Assembly: GCF_016616885.1 (NCBI RefSeq)
Contig: NZ_CP067102.1
Coordinates: forward strand, 2,632,501 to 2,696,500
Reading direction: 5' to 3'
DNA: 64,000 bases
Source of the DNA: Bradyrhizobium diazoefficiens
GTDB taxonomy: Bacteria; Pseudomonadota; Alphaproteobacteria; Rhizobiales; Xanthobacteraceae
Both the position numbers and the translations under genes were made by a program. Shown piece after piece: positions 28,168-38,240 of the stretch. The notes under the pieces are model-generated. The model made no database searches, was not told the origin of the DNA, and worked only from the letters and a program-made list of their open reading frames with translations. Positions within the stretch are counted from its first letter, which is position 1. Each line of letters starts with the position of its first letter.

Positions 28168-28719
28168 TCAGGATCGCGAGCACGGTAGCATTCGCAGAAG
28201 CGCTCGGTCGCGGAAGATGTAGTGATGGACGAGGGCTGCAGCGGCATGCAGGCCGATCAAAGTCATCGTCCCGTTCGCAAGCAAATCGTGCACTTCCCTG
28301 GTATCCCGCCCAAAGGCGCGATCGGCCGTCCAGGGCGACACGATCTCGAACAGGCCGAAGATCCGCAGCGCGTGGCCCTTTGCAAATTGCACCACGATGC
28401 CGGCAATGGGCACCGCGATCAGCAGCGCATAGAGCATGTAGTGAACCGCTTGCCCTGCGCGCTCTCCCCACAATCCCAGCGGCGAGTCTACCGGTGCAGG
28501 CACTGGGTCAGCGGCACGCCAAGCGAGGCGAGCCATCACGAAGCCGAGGATCGCGAGACCCAGTGAGATATGCACGAACAAGCCGGTCTCGCGTGCCCCG
28601 CGCGGCAATTCCGCGCCGAATTGTCCCGACATCCATGCGCCCAAAACAAATACGAAAACGGCCCAGTGAAGAGCCATCGCGATAGCACCATAAGATCGAG
28701 ATGAGTTTCGCGCGCGCAT
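28168..28719 (-). CDS. cytochrome b561 family protein
   Basis: 183 residues with four membrane segments and paired histidines for two b-haems: RSYGAIAMALHWAVF, FVHISLGLAILGFVMARLAWR, AVHYMLYALLIAVP and LIGLHAAAALVHHYIF. This is the CybB-type, which oxidises quinol or passes electrons between quinone and periplasm. A GGAG ribosome site lies six bases before the ATG at 28719. The C-terminus DRALLRMLP is typical of the family. Confidence 0.92.
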   Translation of the reverse strand: MRARNSSRSYGAIAMALHWAVFVFVLGAWMSGQFGAELPRGARETGLFVHISLGLAILGFVMARLAWRAADPVPAPVDSPLGLWGERAGQAVHYMLYALLIAVPIAGIVVQFAKGHALRIFGLFEIVSPWTADRAFGRDTREVHDLLANGTMTLIGLHAAAALVHHYIFRDRALLRMLPCSRS

Positions 28720-28769
28720 GTCGAACTCCGTCCTGTACGTCTAGACTGGAGGCTAGGGCTCTTCGCCAT

Positions 28770-29183
28770 TCATACCCCGCCGTTTTGCACGAAGCAGTAG
28801 ACTAGCCCCCCGGTGCTCAGAAACACGACGCTATGGCCGGTCGGATTCCCGTCTTTCCAGGTTAGCTTGTGGTCCGGTATTTCGATCTCAGTGCCGATCG
28901 GGACTGGCGTGCGCCTCAACTTGGCGTTGTCGCGGTCATCGGTGATGGTGCAGAAGGTCTTACTATCCTTGACGTGGATGTCATCGCACCAGTAAGCATC
29001 TGCCTCGCCACAGCATGATGCAGTCGGGACATCCGGCATCATCAGGCTCTGGTACCAACCGCGGACCTGTGGATCGGCGTTCTCCCACTGTCCGAGATCG
29101 CGAGCGCGGGTGCTGGTGGTCAAGCACAGCGCCCATAACGCCATGATCGCCAGCCATAAGACGGGCTTGGACGGGGATAGCAT
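28770..29183 (-). CDS. secreted cysteine-containing protein of unknown function
   Basis: 137 residues. The signal peptide is MLSPSKPVLWLAIMALWALC with cleavage near TSTRA. The mature domain carries four to five cysteines (ASCCGEADAYWCDD, TFCTI and a C-terminal VYCFVQNGG). This fits a recurrent alphaproteobacterial family of unknown function. It lies 50 bp before the cytochrome b561 gene on the same strand and may be co-transcribed. A metal- or disulphide-bearing periplasmic role is a guess. Confidence 0.7.
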   Translation of the reverse strand: MLSPSKPVLWLAIMALWALCLTTSTRARDLGQWENADPQVRGWYQSLMMPDVPTASCCGEADAYWCDDIHVKDSKTFCTITDDRDNAKLRRTPVPIGTEIEIPDHKLTWKDGNPTGHSVVFLSTGGLVYCFVQNGGV

Positions 29184-29613
29184 CTAACAAGAACTCCAAC
29201 TTCGGGCTGACATAAAGTTTAGCAGCCGCCGCGTTATCCGCTGCGCGGCCATTGCCCTTTTTGGCCCGAAATTGCTCGAACAACAGGATCGGCGCGCGGC
29301 ACCTCGGCACGCGATCTAAACGAGAATGGAGGGAGGCCTGATCGCGCCGATCACTCGGTCACAGGCCGATGTTCAATCGTCCTCGAGAGCTGACGAGTGC
29401 CATTCACCACCGGCTCGAGCGCGCCGGCGGGAGCTGCCCTTGGACAGGGACTTGGAGTCGCCAGCGTGGCAATCGCAGTGCGATCATCGCGACGGTACGC
29501 GCGGCACTCACCCGCGCCGCGATGATTTGAACCAAACGTGAGCCTTGGCAGCTTGCGATCGAGTTTTCTCGCACCATTCTGGGGGTGAGCGAGGATCACC
29601 TGGAGAGCCAGTT
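29184..29613. other. divergent intergenic region
   Basis: 430 bp between two small secreted-protein genes. Only short frames occur. It must contain both promoters, but no clear consensus boxes were found; GAACCAAACG near 29530-29540 is not a convincing sigma site. Confidence 0.25.
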
Positions 29614-29880
29614 ATGCGTGAGTTGATTGCCACAGTAGCATTGGCCGCGGTCATCGGTAGCTCGATGGCGGTAGCGCGGCCTCGTGATTTGCCAAATTCG
29701 TCCGTGCCACCTTCGATGAACGCGGAGCGGCGATCCCTCCCGGAGGCGCCGGTGGGACATCGCCAGCCGCGTGCCGACCAGGTGCCGTCGGAGAAGAACC
29801 TGATGGATCCAAACGACCCGGTAAATCAGGAGAACGCCGCACTCGATCGCATGATCAACGGCATTTGTCGCGATTGTTAG
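29614..29880 (+). CDS. small secreted protein of unknown function
   Basis: 88 residues. GGAGAG lies six bases before the ATG. The signal peptide is MRELIATVALAAVIGSSMAVA; the short mature chain is Pro/Asn/Arg-rich and ends in NAALDRMINGICRDC with two cysteines. It is probably periplasmic. No domain is recognised. Confidence 0.6.
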   Translation: MRELIATVALAAVIGSSMAVARPRDLPNSSVPPSMNAERRSLPEAPVGHRQPRADQVPSEKNLMDPNDPVNQENAALDRMINGICRDC

Positions 29881-30078
29881 GGCGTGTATTCATAGATCGA
29901 GATTCCGAGCGTGGCTTGATACGAATGGGGTACCGCCCGGCTGTCCTGAACCGTGATGAATATTAAGCAGTTCTCTTTGCAGGCGTCGCTGGGATCGGAG
30001 TGGAAAGCTTCCGTGACCGCGTCGGATACCGACTGAATAGTATCCGTTCGTCATTCAGCTGAACTGAGCAACGTCTCG

Positions 30079-30957
30079 TTAAAACCTCACCGGAACTACG
30101 AAACTCGTCAGCCAAACCGCAGCGAGCAGAACCGCGAAGGTTACGGCGATGATGACCGCGGCGCGGCCTGCGGGTAGCTCGTTCATCGCGTGATCGTGGT
30201 GATACATCGCGCCGGCCGTTCCCTCCGCGTGATGCATCTGGGCGTGATCCATCATCTTCGAGGGCTCGGGCGAGGCGTGGCCCAGGTCCGGTGCGGGTCT
30301 ATCTGCATCCGGCAGAGTCATGCAGCCATGCTTCAGGCGATTCGCAACCATCCAGTGGTTGATCGGATAGGCGACGACGCCGCCGACGATCGTCGCGATG
30401 CTCATACGGAACCAGAACGAGAGGGCCTGCGGCTCCTCCGAGCCTGCCCAGTGGGTGCCGAGGATCAGCATGACCGGGATCATGCCGGTCATCACCATGT
30501 TCATCGACACGGTCTCGGCGAAGAAAGTCTTGCGCACTGCCTTCCAGTAGTCGCCCTCGTACATGCCGACCATCATTAGCGCCTGGAAGATGAACAGGCC
30601 GGAGACGAAGCCCGCCAGGTATTCGATGGTCGCGTCCCAGCCGTTGGTGAGACTGAAGACCGGCAGGATGGAGGCTGCGACGACAATGCCGGTGGCGTCC
30701 CCTGCCAGGCAGTGCATCTCGCTGTTGAGCGACTGCTTCCACCTCGCCGCGGTGAAGGCATCATGGGTGCCCGGCAGGGGCCTGCGGCAGGCGAGCAGGT
30801 AGAAGAACGCGCCGACCGGCCCCGTATAGATCGTGACGAGGATCCAGGCGATGCGCTGCACCCAGCTGGTGACGCCATTGAAAATCGAGTCCCAGACGAC
30901 GAAGACGACGCTGCCCGCTGTCAGCGCGAACCAGACGATCATGGCGTCGTCGAGCAT
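30079..30957 (-). CDS. DUF4396 membrane protein with His/Met-rich loop
   Basis: 292 residues and about seven membrane segments. Conserved DUF4396 elements include RWKQSLNSEMHCLAGDATGIV, EYLAGFVSGLFIFQALMM and FFAETVSMNMVMTGMIPVM. Between the last two membrane segments (about 215-262) is a loop holding many His and Met residues (MMDHAQMHHAEG, then MYHHDHAMNE), which suggests copper or another metal. GGAGG lies eight bases before the ATG. Several DUF4396 genes lie beside copper functions in other bacteria, but no copper gene is adjacent here. Confidence 0.85.
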   Translation of the reverse strand: MLDDAMIVWFALTAGSVVFVVWDSIFNGVTSWVQRIAWILVTIYTGPVGAFFYLLACRRPLPGTHDAFTAARWKQSLNSEMHCLAGDATGIVVAASILPVFSLTNGWDATIEYLAGFVSGLFIFQALMMVGMYEGDYWKAVRKTFFAETVSMNMVMTGMIPVMLILGTHWAGSEEPQALSFWFRMSIATIVGGVVAYPINHWMVANRLKHGCMTLPDADRPAPDLGHASPEPSKMMDHAQMHHAEGTAGAMYHHDHAMNELPAGRAAVIIAVTFAVLLAAVWLTSFVVPVRF

Positions 30958-31152
30958 GGCAAGCCTCCACCTTCATCGGTGTCACCGTAGCGCTCGGTGC
31001 GGAAGGTGCTCGTCCGCAATGGGTCATTCGCGTCGATTTTATCAGTCCACGCCCTGGACCAGGTCGTGCTCGTCACCAGTAACGTTGTCAGAGCGTGAAC
31101 GCGCCGCCGAGTGGCGGTCGCATTCCCGATCCATATCAGGAGGCTGTTCGCG

Positions 31153-31491
31153 TCACTCGCAGGCATGGCGCCGACCATCGCGCCCGAGAAAGGTGGCAGA
31201 TGCGGGATCGTAGGAGCGATAGCGCCGAGCGCAGGAAGAGGAAGGCGCGCCAACCATGGCCGCATAAGCACCGCGCGCCCGATAACCGGGAGGAGCGCCG
31301 CCATCAGGCAGCTCCATACCCGCTCTGCCTGCAGGCGTTGGCGCGCCTCCATTCAGGACGTCACGGTTCGGGTACTCGGCCTGAAACGTGTCTGGATTCT
31401 GGATGGCCCAAACGGGGAGCTGGGCGCTTGCAGACGTGATGGTGATCGTCGAGAATAGAGTTGCCGCGACCAAAGCTTTCAATGCAGTCAT
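31153..31491 (-). CDS. BA14K-type secreted protein
   Basis: 112 residues from the ATG at 31491, with GGAGA seven bases upstream; the frame opens earlier at 31524. The signal peptide ends near SASAQ. The C-terminus CARRYRSYDPASATFLGRDG followed by RRHACE is the BA14K lectin-like motif with its two cysteines. Related Brucella protein is an immunoreactive surface antigen; in rhizobia these are common and of unclear function. The middle region is Pro/Gly-rich. Confidence 0.82.
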   Translation of the reverse strand: MTALKALVAATLFSTITITSASAQLPVWAIQNPDTFQAEYPNRDVLNGGAPTPAGRAGMELPDGGAPPGYRARGAYAAMVGAPSSSCARRYRSYDPASATFLGRDGRRHACE

Positions 31492-31738
31492 AATCGTTCT
31501 CCGTTTTGCTTTCTGTGCGGACAATTCGCGCCGCGATAACCGCTGCTCTGGTTGGTCTGTTTCCTGCGGACGTTTCTAAGCAACGACGATGTGGCAAGTG
31601 CATCCGACAAAGCCAAGCGCGCGGACATCACTCCTGCGCGAACAGGGCGTTTTACAGATGACGTGATCGAATGAGGGGAGCTGCTTTCAGGCGGACGGTG
31701 CTGAAAGGCGCGAAACAGATGGCAGATCGGCGGTTGGA

Positions 31739-32695
31739 TCAGCCGTTTCCAATGAGAACGCCGGTCGCGAGAACAAGTCCGCCTCCGAGCATGACCTTGG
31801 CGGCGGCGGAGATCGGCGCTGTGTCCATGTATTTCCATTGAATGAAGGCAATCGCGAGCAGCTCGGCCACAACAACGGCTGCGGCTGTCGCGGTCGCAGT
31901 GAAAAAGTCTGGTATCAAGTATGGAAGCGTATGCCCTATGCCTCCTGCGACTGTCATGAGACCACAAACAAGTCCTCGCAAATATGGCGTACCGCGACCT
32001 GACAGCTTTCCGTCATCGGCGAGAGCTTCTGCAAATCCCATTGAAATTCCGGCGCCGAGCGACGCGGCCATGCCGACTTGAAAGGCATTCCACGAGTTGT
32101 GCGTGGCAAACGCGGCTGCAAACACCGGGGCTAACGTCGAAACCGATCCATCCATCAGTCCGACGAGTCCCGGCTGAATGATCTGGAGGATGAAACTGCG
32201 CCGGGCGTTCTCGTCCTCAACGCCTCTGGCCTCCTGCGGTAGGCGTTTGGCCGCAATTTCTCCTGCCGTTCGTTCATGTTGCAATTCTGCTCTCGCCAGG
32301 TCGCCGAGCAATATGCGAATAGAAGCATCGATCGTTCGGGAAGCGGCCAGGTCGTAGAAACGCCGGGCATCTTGCTCCATCTGGCTTGCTTGCTGCCTCA
32401 CGGCTTCGATGCCCCGGAGGCGGACGCGCCAAAGCTTCTTTCGTTGCACGAAGCCGCGGACGTCCTGTCGTCTCACGAGCGGAATGTGATTTCCAAATCT
32501 TGAACAATAGAGTTCGATCAATGCGCGCCGATGCTCGTTCTCTTCCACAGACATATCGGAGAGGACTTGCGCCGTGTCGGGATGTTCGTCTCTCAAATCT
32601 TCCGCGAAGTCGGCATAGATCCGTCCATCTTCTTCCTCACTGCTGATGGCGAGCGCGAGGATCTCCTGCTCCGTAAGCTGATCGAATGATTTCAT
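31739..32695 (-). CDS. mbfA: membrane-bound ferritin / VIT1-type iron exporter MbfA
   Basis: 318 residues from the ATG at 32695. Residues 1-150 form a rubrerythrin/ferritin-like di-iron domain with Glu-rich helices (ISSEEEDGRIYADFAEDLRD, MSVEENEHRRALIE, and further His/Glu in RAELQHERTAGE). Residues 160-318 are a VIT1/CCC1-type membrane domain (GLVGLMDGSVSTLAPVFAAA, SMGFAEALADDG). In Bradyrhizobium and Agrobacterium MbfA exports iron and protects against peroxide under Irr control. No Irr ICE box was visible just upstream; it may be transcribed with the aquaporin gene 88 bp before it. Confidence 0.92.
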   Translation of the reverse strand: MKSFDQLTEQEILALAISSEEEDGRIYADFAEDLRDEHPDTAQVLSDMSVEENEHRRALIELYCSRFGNHIPLVRRQDVRGFVQRKKLWRVRLRGIEAVRQQASQMEQDARRFYDLAASRTIDASIRILLGDLARAELQHERTAGEIAAKRLPQEARGVEDENARRSFILQIIQPGLVGLMDGSVSTLAPVFAAAFATHNSWNAFQVGMAASLGAGISMGFAEALADDGKLSGRGTPYLRGLVCGLMTVAGGIGHTLPYLIPDFFTATATAAAVVVAELLAIAFIQWKYMDTAPISAAAKVMLGGGLVLATGVLIGNG

Positions 32696-32783
32696 ATTGA
32701 GCTGTCGAGCCGCGGCGCGTTGTGGCCGACCGGCCTTGGCGGAATTTGGGTCGGCCGTGAACAATGAGTCTTGAGAGACGGGG

Positions 32784-33527
32784 TCATTCGGCGGGTGCCT
32801 GTCCGGTCCTGCCCGGCGCGGATGCTGCGTCCTCATGGGCGAGCCACGCGATAACGGTATGCAGAATAGCGGCGATGATGGCACCCACGATAGGGGCGGC
32901 CAAGTACAGCCAGACATCGCCGTAGTTGCCGGTGGCGACCATCGGGCCGAGCGCCCGCGCTGGGTTGAACGGGGCGCCAGTGAGCGGCCCACCCATCAGG
33001 ATGTTGAGGGTCAGCGTCATTCCGATCGCAAGCGGCGCGAGGCTGCCGGCGCGACCCGCAACCGCCGTGCTGAGTACCACTGTAACCAGGAAGAAGGCGA
33101 GCACGGCCTCGATCAAAAAGCCGACTGTGGGCGTGATCGTGAGGGTCGTGGCGCCGAGCGCGAGGTCGTGAGCGAGCGTCGGCATGCCGAGGCCGGTGGC
33201 TGAACCACCTAAGACGGTCCGCAGCAACAGTGCGCCTGCGATACCTCCGATGAGCTGGCTGATGATATAGCCAACCGCCTCGCCGACACGCATCGCGCCG
33301 GCGGCGAGCACGCCGACGGTGACGGCGGGGTTCATGTGCCCGCCCGACAGGGAGCCATACGCGAAGGCGAACGCCATGATCGTCAAGCCGTGTGCAAAGG
33401 CAACTGCAACGACGCCGAGCAGGCCGACACCGGTGCCGACTATCGCCGCGGCGCCTGCACCGATGAATACGAACGAGAAGGTGCCGACGAACTCCGCTAG
33501 GAGCTTGGACGCAATTCTGTAGGACAT
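32784..33527 (-). CDS. aquaporin (MIP family)
   Basis: 247 residues from the ATG at 33527, with GGAGAG just upstream. It has six membrane segments and both NPA boxes: HMNPAVTVG in the first half and FNPARALGP in the second. The spacing and small residues favour a water-selective (AqpZ-like) or AqpM-like channel rather than a glycerol facilitator. Its place between catalase and the iron exporter suggests it may pass hydrogen peroxide, but that is inference. Confidence 0.92.
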   Translation of the reverse strand: MSYRIASKLLAEFVGTFSFVFIGAGAAAIVGTGVGLLGVVAVAFAHGLTIMAFAFAYGSLSGGHMNPAVTVGVLAAGAMRVGEAVGYIISQLIGGIAGALLLRTVLGGSATGLGMPTLAHDLALGATTLTITPTVGFLIEAVLAFFLVTVVLSTAVAGRAGSLAPLAIGMTLTLNILMGGPLTGAPFNPARALGPMVATGNYGDVWLYLAAPIVGAIIAAILHTVIAWLAHEDAASAPGRTGQAPAE

Positions 33528-33635
33528 TGCTCTCTCCGGAAACGGAATGACCGCTTGGCGCGATCGCTTGGCGCTGCGGAACGTTATGGCTTGACCGGCG
33601 GTCGCGGAAGCGCCGCCGGCCGACAAAGCGCAGGC

Positions 33636-35099
33636 CTACTCCGCGGCGACCATCCCAGGCTTGAAATCGACGCCGAGGGCGTTGGCGACGCCGGCACCAT
33701 ATGCGGGATCGGCGCGGTAGAAGTGAGCGAGCTGACGGTAGACGATCTTTGGCGGCACGCCGTCCATCGCTTCCTTGATGTTGTTGAACAGCTGCTGCTT
33801 CTGATCGGCCGTCATCAGCCGGAATAGCTCCCCCGGCTGCCGATAGTCGTCGTTGCCGTCGCGATGATCATAGCGGGCGGCATCTCCCGTGATCCTGAGC
33901 GGCGGCTCGCGGAAGCTGTGGTCCCCAAGCGGGCCATCAAACGAATTCGGCTCGTAGTAAGCGTCGGGATAAGGCTTGCCCTCGAGCCGCATCGTGCCGT
34001 CGATATGATAATCGTTCACCTCTGCTCGCGGCCGATTTACCGGAAGTTGGTGCGCATTGATGCCGACCCTGTAACGATGCGCGTCCGCATAGGAAAAGAT
34101 GCGGGCCTGCAGCACCTTGTCCGGCGAGTGGCCGATGCCGGGTACGATGTTCGATGGCGCGAGCGCCGCCTGCTCGACCTCGGCAAAATAGTTCGTCGGA
34201 TTGCGGTTGAGCTCGAGGATGCCGACCTCGATCAGTGGATAGTCCGCGTGAGGCCACACCTTGGTCAAGTCGAACGGATTGTACCAGTGCTTGTCGATGT
34301 CGCTCTCCGGCATGATCTGCACGGAAAACCTCCATTTCGGGAAATCGCCCTTCTCGATCGAGTCGAACAGATCGCGCTGATGGGTCTCGCGGTCGTAGGC
34401 GACCTTCTGGGCCGCTTCGGCGTTGGTCCAATTCTTGATGCCTTGCATGGTCTTGAAGTGAAACTTGACCCAATGGCGTTCATTCCGGTCGTTGATGAAC
34501 GAATAGGTATGCGAACCGAAGCCATCGATATTCCGATAGCTCTGGGGCAAGCCGCGGTCAGACATCAGGATGGTCACCTGGTGCAAGCTTTCAGGTGATA
34601 GCGACCAGTAATCCCACATCGCGGTCGGCGATCGCATGTTGGTCCGCGGGTGCCGCTTCTGGGTGTGGATGAAGTCGGGGAATTTCAGCGGATCGCGAAG
34701 GAAGAACACCGGCGTATTGTTGCCCACGATGTCCCAGTTGCCTTCCTCAGTATAGAAGCGGAGGGCAAAGCCCCGCACGTCGCGCTCAGCGTCAGCCGCG
34801 CCACGCTCGCCCGCCACCGTGGAGAAGCGCAGGAAAGCCTCGGTCTTCTTGCCCTTCTGTAGCGCTTTGGCCTTCGTGTACTTCGTGATGTCATTTGTGA
34901 TGGTCAACGTACCGTAGGCAGCCGATCCCTTGGCATGCACGGTGCGCTCTGGAATACGCTCGCGATTCTGGTGCGCCATCCTCTCCAGGAGATGGAAGTC
35001 CTGCATCAGAACCGGGCCGCGTGGGCCGGCGGTGATGCTGTTCTGGTTGTCGGCGACCGGCATGCCGCTGGTTGTGGTGAGGGTAGGGCGTTTGGCCAC
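33636..35099 (-). CDS. katA: small-subunit haem catalase
   Basis: 487 residues, clade-3 small-subunit type. The catalytic pair is visible: His55 in [12 protein letters not shown] and Asn128 in [11 protein letters not shown]. The haem-ligand tyrosine is in [14 protein letters not shown] near residue 338. The start is a GTG at 35099 with AGGAG six bases upstream, which decides it. It decomposes hydrogen peroxide in the cytoplasm. The 222-bp upstream gap carries an inverted repeat and probably its own promoter. No oxyR is adjacent. Confidence 0.95.
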   Translation of the reverse strand: MAKRPTLTTTSGMPVADNQNSITAGPRGPVLMQDFHLLERMAHQNRERIPERTVHAKGSAAYGTLTITNDITKYTKAKALQKGKKTEAFLRFSTVAGERGAADAERDVRGFALRFYTEEGNWDIVGNNTPVFFLRDPLKFPDFIHTQKRHPRTNMRSPTAMWDYWSLSPESLHQVTILMSDRGLPQSYRNIDGFGSHTYSFINDRNERHWVKFHFKTMQGIKNWTNAEAAQKVAYDRETHQRDLFDSIEKGDFPKWRFSVQIMPESDIDKHWYNPFDLTKVWPHADYPLIEVGILELNRNPTNYFAEVEQAALAPSNIVPGIGHSPDKVLQARIFSYADAHRYRVGINAHQLPVNRPRAEVNDYHIDGTMRLEGKPYPDAYYEPNSFDGPLGDHSFREPPLRITGDAARYDHRDGNDDYRQPGELFRLMTADQKQQLFNNIKEAMDGVPPKIVYRQLAHFYRADPAYGAGVANALGVDFKPGMVAAE

Positions 35100-35167
35100 G
35101 AAATGCTCCTGTATGCGAGGCGTTAGTTAGCCGGCAACGGTGCCGCTGGTGCGGCTGCCCGTTTCTG

Positions 35168-35204
35168 TTCGCAAGCTCGTCTGTTGCATAACTGCGTTTG
35201 CGAA
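35168..35204. promoter_or_regulatory. inverted repeat upstream of catalase
   Basis: TTCGCAA (35168-35174) and TTGCGAA (35198-35204) are a perfect 7-bp dyad with a 23-base spacer, 69 bp before the catalase GTG. It does not match the OxyR consensus. It could be a regulator site. Confidence 0.28.
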
Positions 35205-35321
35205 AGACTGGCTGGAGCAGATGTAGCCTTTCTGTTTGGGACGACTGTGGCTCTATTGCCGTGACTGCGCCGGAGTTGCTTCTATCTGCGCGGGGGCGGG
35301 CGCTGACCTAGGGGCCACTGG

Positions 35322-36575
35322 TTATTGGGCGCAAAGACGAGCCGCATAATCAGCTGCTGCCGACGAGCCCTTTGGCGCAAGCTCTAGCCTTGCCCACACA
35401 TCCACCAGTGCGTGGGCGAGAGCATCCACGAGCATGTCGTCGTGGTAGGGGGTTGGTGTGATCCGCAGCCGTTCGGTTCCGCGCGGTACCGTGGGATAGT
35501 TGATTGGCTGGATGTAGATGCCGTGCTCGGCGAGCAATAAATCGCAGGCCGCCTTGCACCTCTCGGGATCTCCGACCAGTACCGGTACGATATGGGTCTC
35601 GCTCGGCATAACCGGCAGCGCGGCAGCAGTGAGCGCGGCTTTGACGCGCGCAGCTCGTTCCTGATGTCGCTCGCGTTCCCAATTGGAAGCCTTGAGGTGT
35701 CGGATCGCGGCGGTGGCAGCGGCGCAAATCGGAGGCGGCAAAGCGGTGGTAAATATAAACCCCGGTGCATACGAGCGCACGGCGTCGATCAAGATGCTGT
35801 TTCCCGCAATGTATCCGCCCACGCAGGCGAATGCCTTGGCGAGCGTGCCTTCCAGGACGTCGATCCGATCCATCACCCCATCGCGTTCCGCCACGCCGGC
35901 ACCGCGCGCGCCGTACATGCCCACGGCGTGCACCTCGTCCGCATAGGTCATCGCACCGTAGTATTCGGCGAGGTCGCAGATGCGGTGCATCGGCGCCACG
36001 TCGCCATCCATGGAATAGACGGTTTCGAAGATAATCAGCTTCGGCCGGTCGTGTCCGGCCACTTGCAACAACCGTTCGAGATGATCGACGTCGTTGTGCC
36101 GCCAGATTTTCTTCTCGCAACCGGATTGACGCGCGCCTTCGATCATCGAGTTGTGGTTGAGTTCATCGGAGAGGATCAGGCAGTCCGGAATGAGCTTTCC
36201 GATGGTCGCGATTCCGGTCTGGTTTGACACGTAACCCGACGTAAAAACGAGAGCCGCCTCCTTGCGGTGCAACTCGGCGAGTTCATGCTCCAGCTCGATC
36301 AGGGGATGATTGGTGCCGGCGATGTTTCGTGTCCCGCCGGCGCCGGCGCCGAGGCGCATCACGGTCGCTGCCATGGCCTCGATCACCTTCGGGTGCTGGC
36401 CCATTCCGAGGTAGTCGTTCGAGCACCAGATCGCCACCTCGCGCGGTCCGCCGGGAGAATGCCAGATGGCGTGCGGGAAGCGACCCGCGATGCGTTCAAG
36501 GTCCGCGAAGGCACGATAGCGCTGCTCGTGCTTCAACCGGCTCAGGGCGCCGGCAAAGAATGCGTCGTAGTTCAT
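35322..36575 (-). CDS. hemA: 5-aminolevulinate synthase
   Basis: 417 residues of the alpha-oxoamine synthase family, ALAS branch. Diagnostic sites are [53 protein letters not shown] (213-222) and the PLP lysine Lys247 in [17 protein letters not shown]. It condenses glycine and succinyl-CoA for haem synthesis by the Shemin pathway used by alphaproteobacteria. The motif around the lysine has Ala where Gly is usual (LAKAFA rather than LGKAFG), so it may be a divergent second copy. GGGGGAG lies seven bases before the ATG. Confidence 0.92.
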   Translation of the reverse strand: MNYDAFFAGALSRLKHEQRYRAFADLERIAGRFPHAIWHSPGGPREVAIWCSNDYLGMGQHPKVIEAMAATVMRLGAGAGGTRNIAGTNHPLIELEHELAELHRKEAALVFTSGYVSNQTGIATIGKLIPDCLILSDELNHNSMIEGARQSGCEKKIWRHNDVDHLERLLQVAGHDRPKLIIFETVYSMDGDVAPMHRICDLAEYYGAMTYADEVHAVGMYGARGAGVAERDGVMDRIDVLEGTLAKAFACVGGYIAGNSILIDAVRSYAPGFIFTTALPPPICAAATAAIRHLKASNWERERHQERAARVKAALTAAALPVMPSETHIVPVLVGDPERCKAACDLLLAEHGIYIQPINYPTVPRGTERLRITPTPYHDDMLVDALAHALVDVWARLELAPKGSSAAADYAARLCAQ

Positions 36576-36635
36576 ATAAGCTCCCCCGCCCGAATGCGGC
36601 CCAGTCCGGCCGATGCACGGCCGCAGCGTTTGACC

Positions 36636-37037
36636 CTAGGTCCAGGTGTCGTCCGGCAGGTTGACCACGATGGGCGTCGCTGTGCTACGTACGACAACCC
36701 ACCGAAACGGCTCCAGCTTCGAAGGGTTGATTTCCATATGCGGCAGGAAAGCCGGGACGTGAATGAAATCGCCGACCTTCGCATGTGCGACGAATTCGCC
36801 TCTTTCACCCCAGCGCACTTCACAGATGCCGGAAAGGACGTAGGCGATAGTCTCCTGCTGTCCGTGGTGGTGGAGTCCCGTACGCAGTCCAGGGGCCACT
36901 TCGAACAGACCGCCCCAGATTGCCGAAGCGATAGCCAGTTCTGGAGCGATAGCCGCACGACGCTGAGAGCCAGGCGTCTGAGCTGTTCCGGAATCAAACT
37001 GAGCTGGGCTTACGATATGGATGGCGGTCGTACTCAT
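36636..37037 (-). CDS. cupin-domain protein
   Basis: 133 residues from the ATG at 37037 with AAGGGG upstream. A single cupin barrel: motif 1 GLRTGLHHHGQQETIAYVLSG supplies three His and a Glu, and motif 2 GDFIHVPAFLPHMEIN supplies the fourth His. A metal centre is therefore likely. The substrate is unknown; a regulatory or detoxifying role is equally possible. It lies between hemA and rpoH on the same strand. Confidence 0.85.
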   Translation of the reverse strand: MSTTAIHIVSPAQFDSGTAQTPGSQRRAAIAPELAIASAIWGGLFEVAPGLRTGLHHHGQQETIAYVLSGICEVRWGERGEFVAHAKVGDFIHVPAFLPHMEINPSKLEPFRWVVVRSTATPIVVNLPDDTWT

Positions 37038-37147
37038 GGTGCCCCTTGGGAATCGCGGTCGGAGCACTCATTATGCGAGCTCCCGGTTAGGAGCACTCGG
37101 CCGAGATTGCGGCGTTTGGTGAAAATTTGCGCGGATTACGATCGTCG

Positions 37148-38071
37148 CTACGCGTGCATTGCTCCTTGCAGGGTTCGTTCCAATGATCGCCTCGCTGCAA
37201 TCCGTACCTTCTCGTAGGCGCGCACCTCGATCTGGCGAATGCGCTCGCGCGAAACGTTGAATTCGAGTGCAAGATCCTCCAGCGTTGGTGGATCATCAAT
37301 GAGATGACGCGCCTCAAAGATGCGCCGCTCTCGATGATCGAGTACGCTGATAGCGCGAGCGAGCGCTTCTTGCCGGTGATCCATTTCGTCGTGGTTAAGG
37401 ACGATGGTTTCCGGAGATGGGCTCTCATCAACGAGATAGTCTTGCCATTCGCTGGGCTGTTCTCCTTCGCGTACCGGTGAGTTTAGCGATGTGTCGCCGG
37501 CGAGGCGTCCATTCATATCTACCACGTCCTGGTCCGTCACCCCCAGCGTCGTTGCAATTTCCGTCACCTGTTCAGGGCGCAAACTGGCGTTATCGAGAGC
37601 GGCGATCTTGGCCTTGGCCGACCGTAGCTTGAAGAACAGCTTTTTCTGGTTCGCAGTCGTGCCGATCTTCACCAACGACCAGGATCTCAGGATGTAGTCC
37701 TGTATCGCGGCTTTAATCCACCACATTGCGTAGGTGGAAAAACGAAATCCCATATCGGGCTCGAAGCGTTGAACGGCCTGCATTAGGCCGACATTGCCTT
37801 CCGATATTAATTCCGAGGTCGGCAGACCATAGCCGCGATATCTCATCGCGATTTTGGCGGCCAGCCGCAGATGGCTGGTGACGATTTGGTCCGCAGCATC
37901 ACGATCACCATGGTCTCGCCAGCGCTTGGCGAGCTGATATTCCCGTTCTCGCTCGAGCAATGAGAAGCGTCGAATGTCAGCGAAGTAGCCTGAACCGCGG
38001 TTGTCGGCAGAAGGTGCATTCAGGCTTCGAGTGGTTAGTCCGCAACGATCCTTGTTCTCCTCTGCGCTCAT
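37148..38071 (-). CDS. rpoH: RNA polymerase sigma-32 type factor
   Basis: 307 residues from the ATG at 38071; a TTG at 38092 would add seven. Region 2 is clear (LISEGNVGLMQAVQRF, then FRFSTYAMWWIKAAIQDYIL). The RpoH box appears as QKKLFFKLR near residue 143. Region 4 ends LEDLALEFNVSRERIRQIEVR. The RpoH box separates it from sigma-70 housekeeping factors. Rhizobia carry two or three rpoH copies; which this is cannot be told. It probably responds to heat or oxidative stress. Confidence 0.92.
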   Translation of the reverse strand: MSAEENKDRCGLTTRSLNAPSADNRGSGYFADIRRFSLLEREREYQLAKRWRDHGDRDAADQIVTSHLRLAAKIAMRYRGYGLPTSELISEGNVGLMQAVQRFEPDMGFRFSTYAMWWIKAAIQDYILRSWSLVKIGTTANQKKLFFKLRSAKAKIAALDNASLRPEQVTEIATTLGVTDQDVVDMNGRLAGDTSLNSPVREGEQPSEWQDYLVDESPSPETIVLNHDEMDHRQEALARAISVLDHRERRIFEARHLIDDPPTLEDLALEFNVSRERIRQIEVRAYEKVRIAARRSLERTLQGAMHA

Positions 38072-38240
38072 CTCAGCTGCCCCGTCCGTCAAGAGACCGA
38101 CGCCTGAAACGAACGATCTGGATCGACGAAGCGCAACAGGCGGGATTTAGAAAGCAGCGATGGGCCGCATACGAAATCCGCGTTACATCAGGGTGGGAGT
38201 CAGGTCGTGCCACTGATCGGAGCCCTTTCGTCATCATCGT

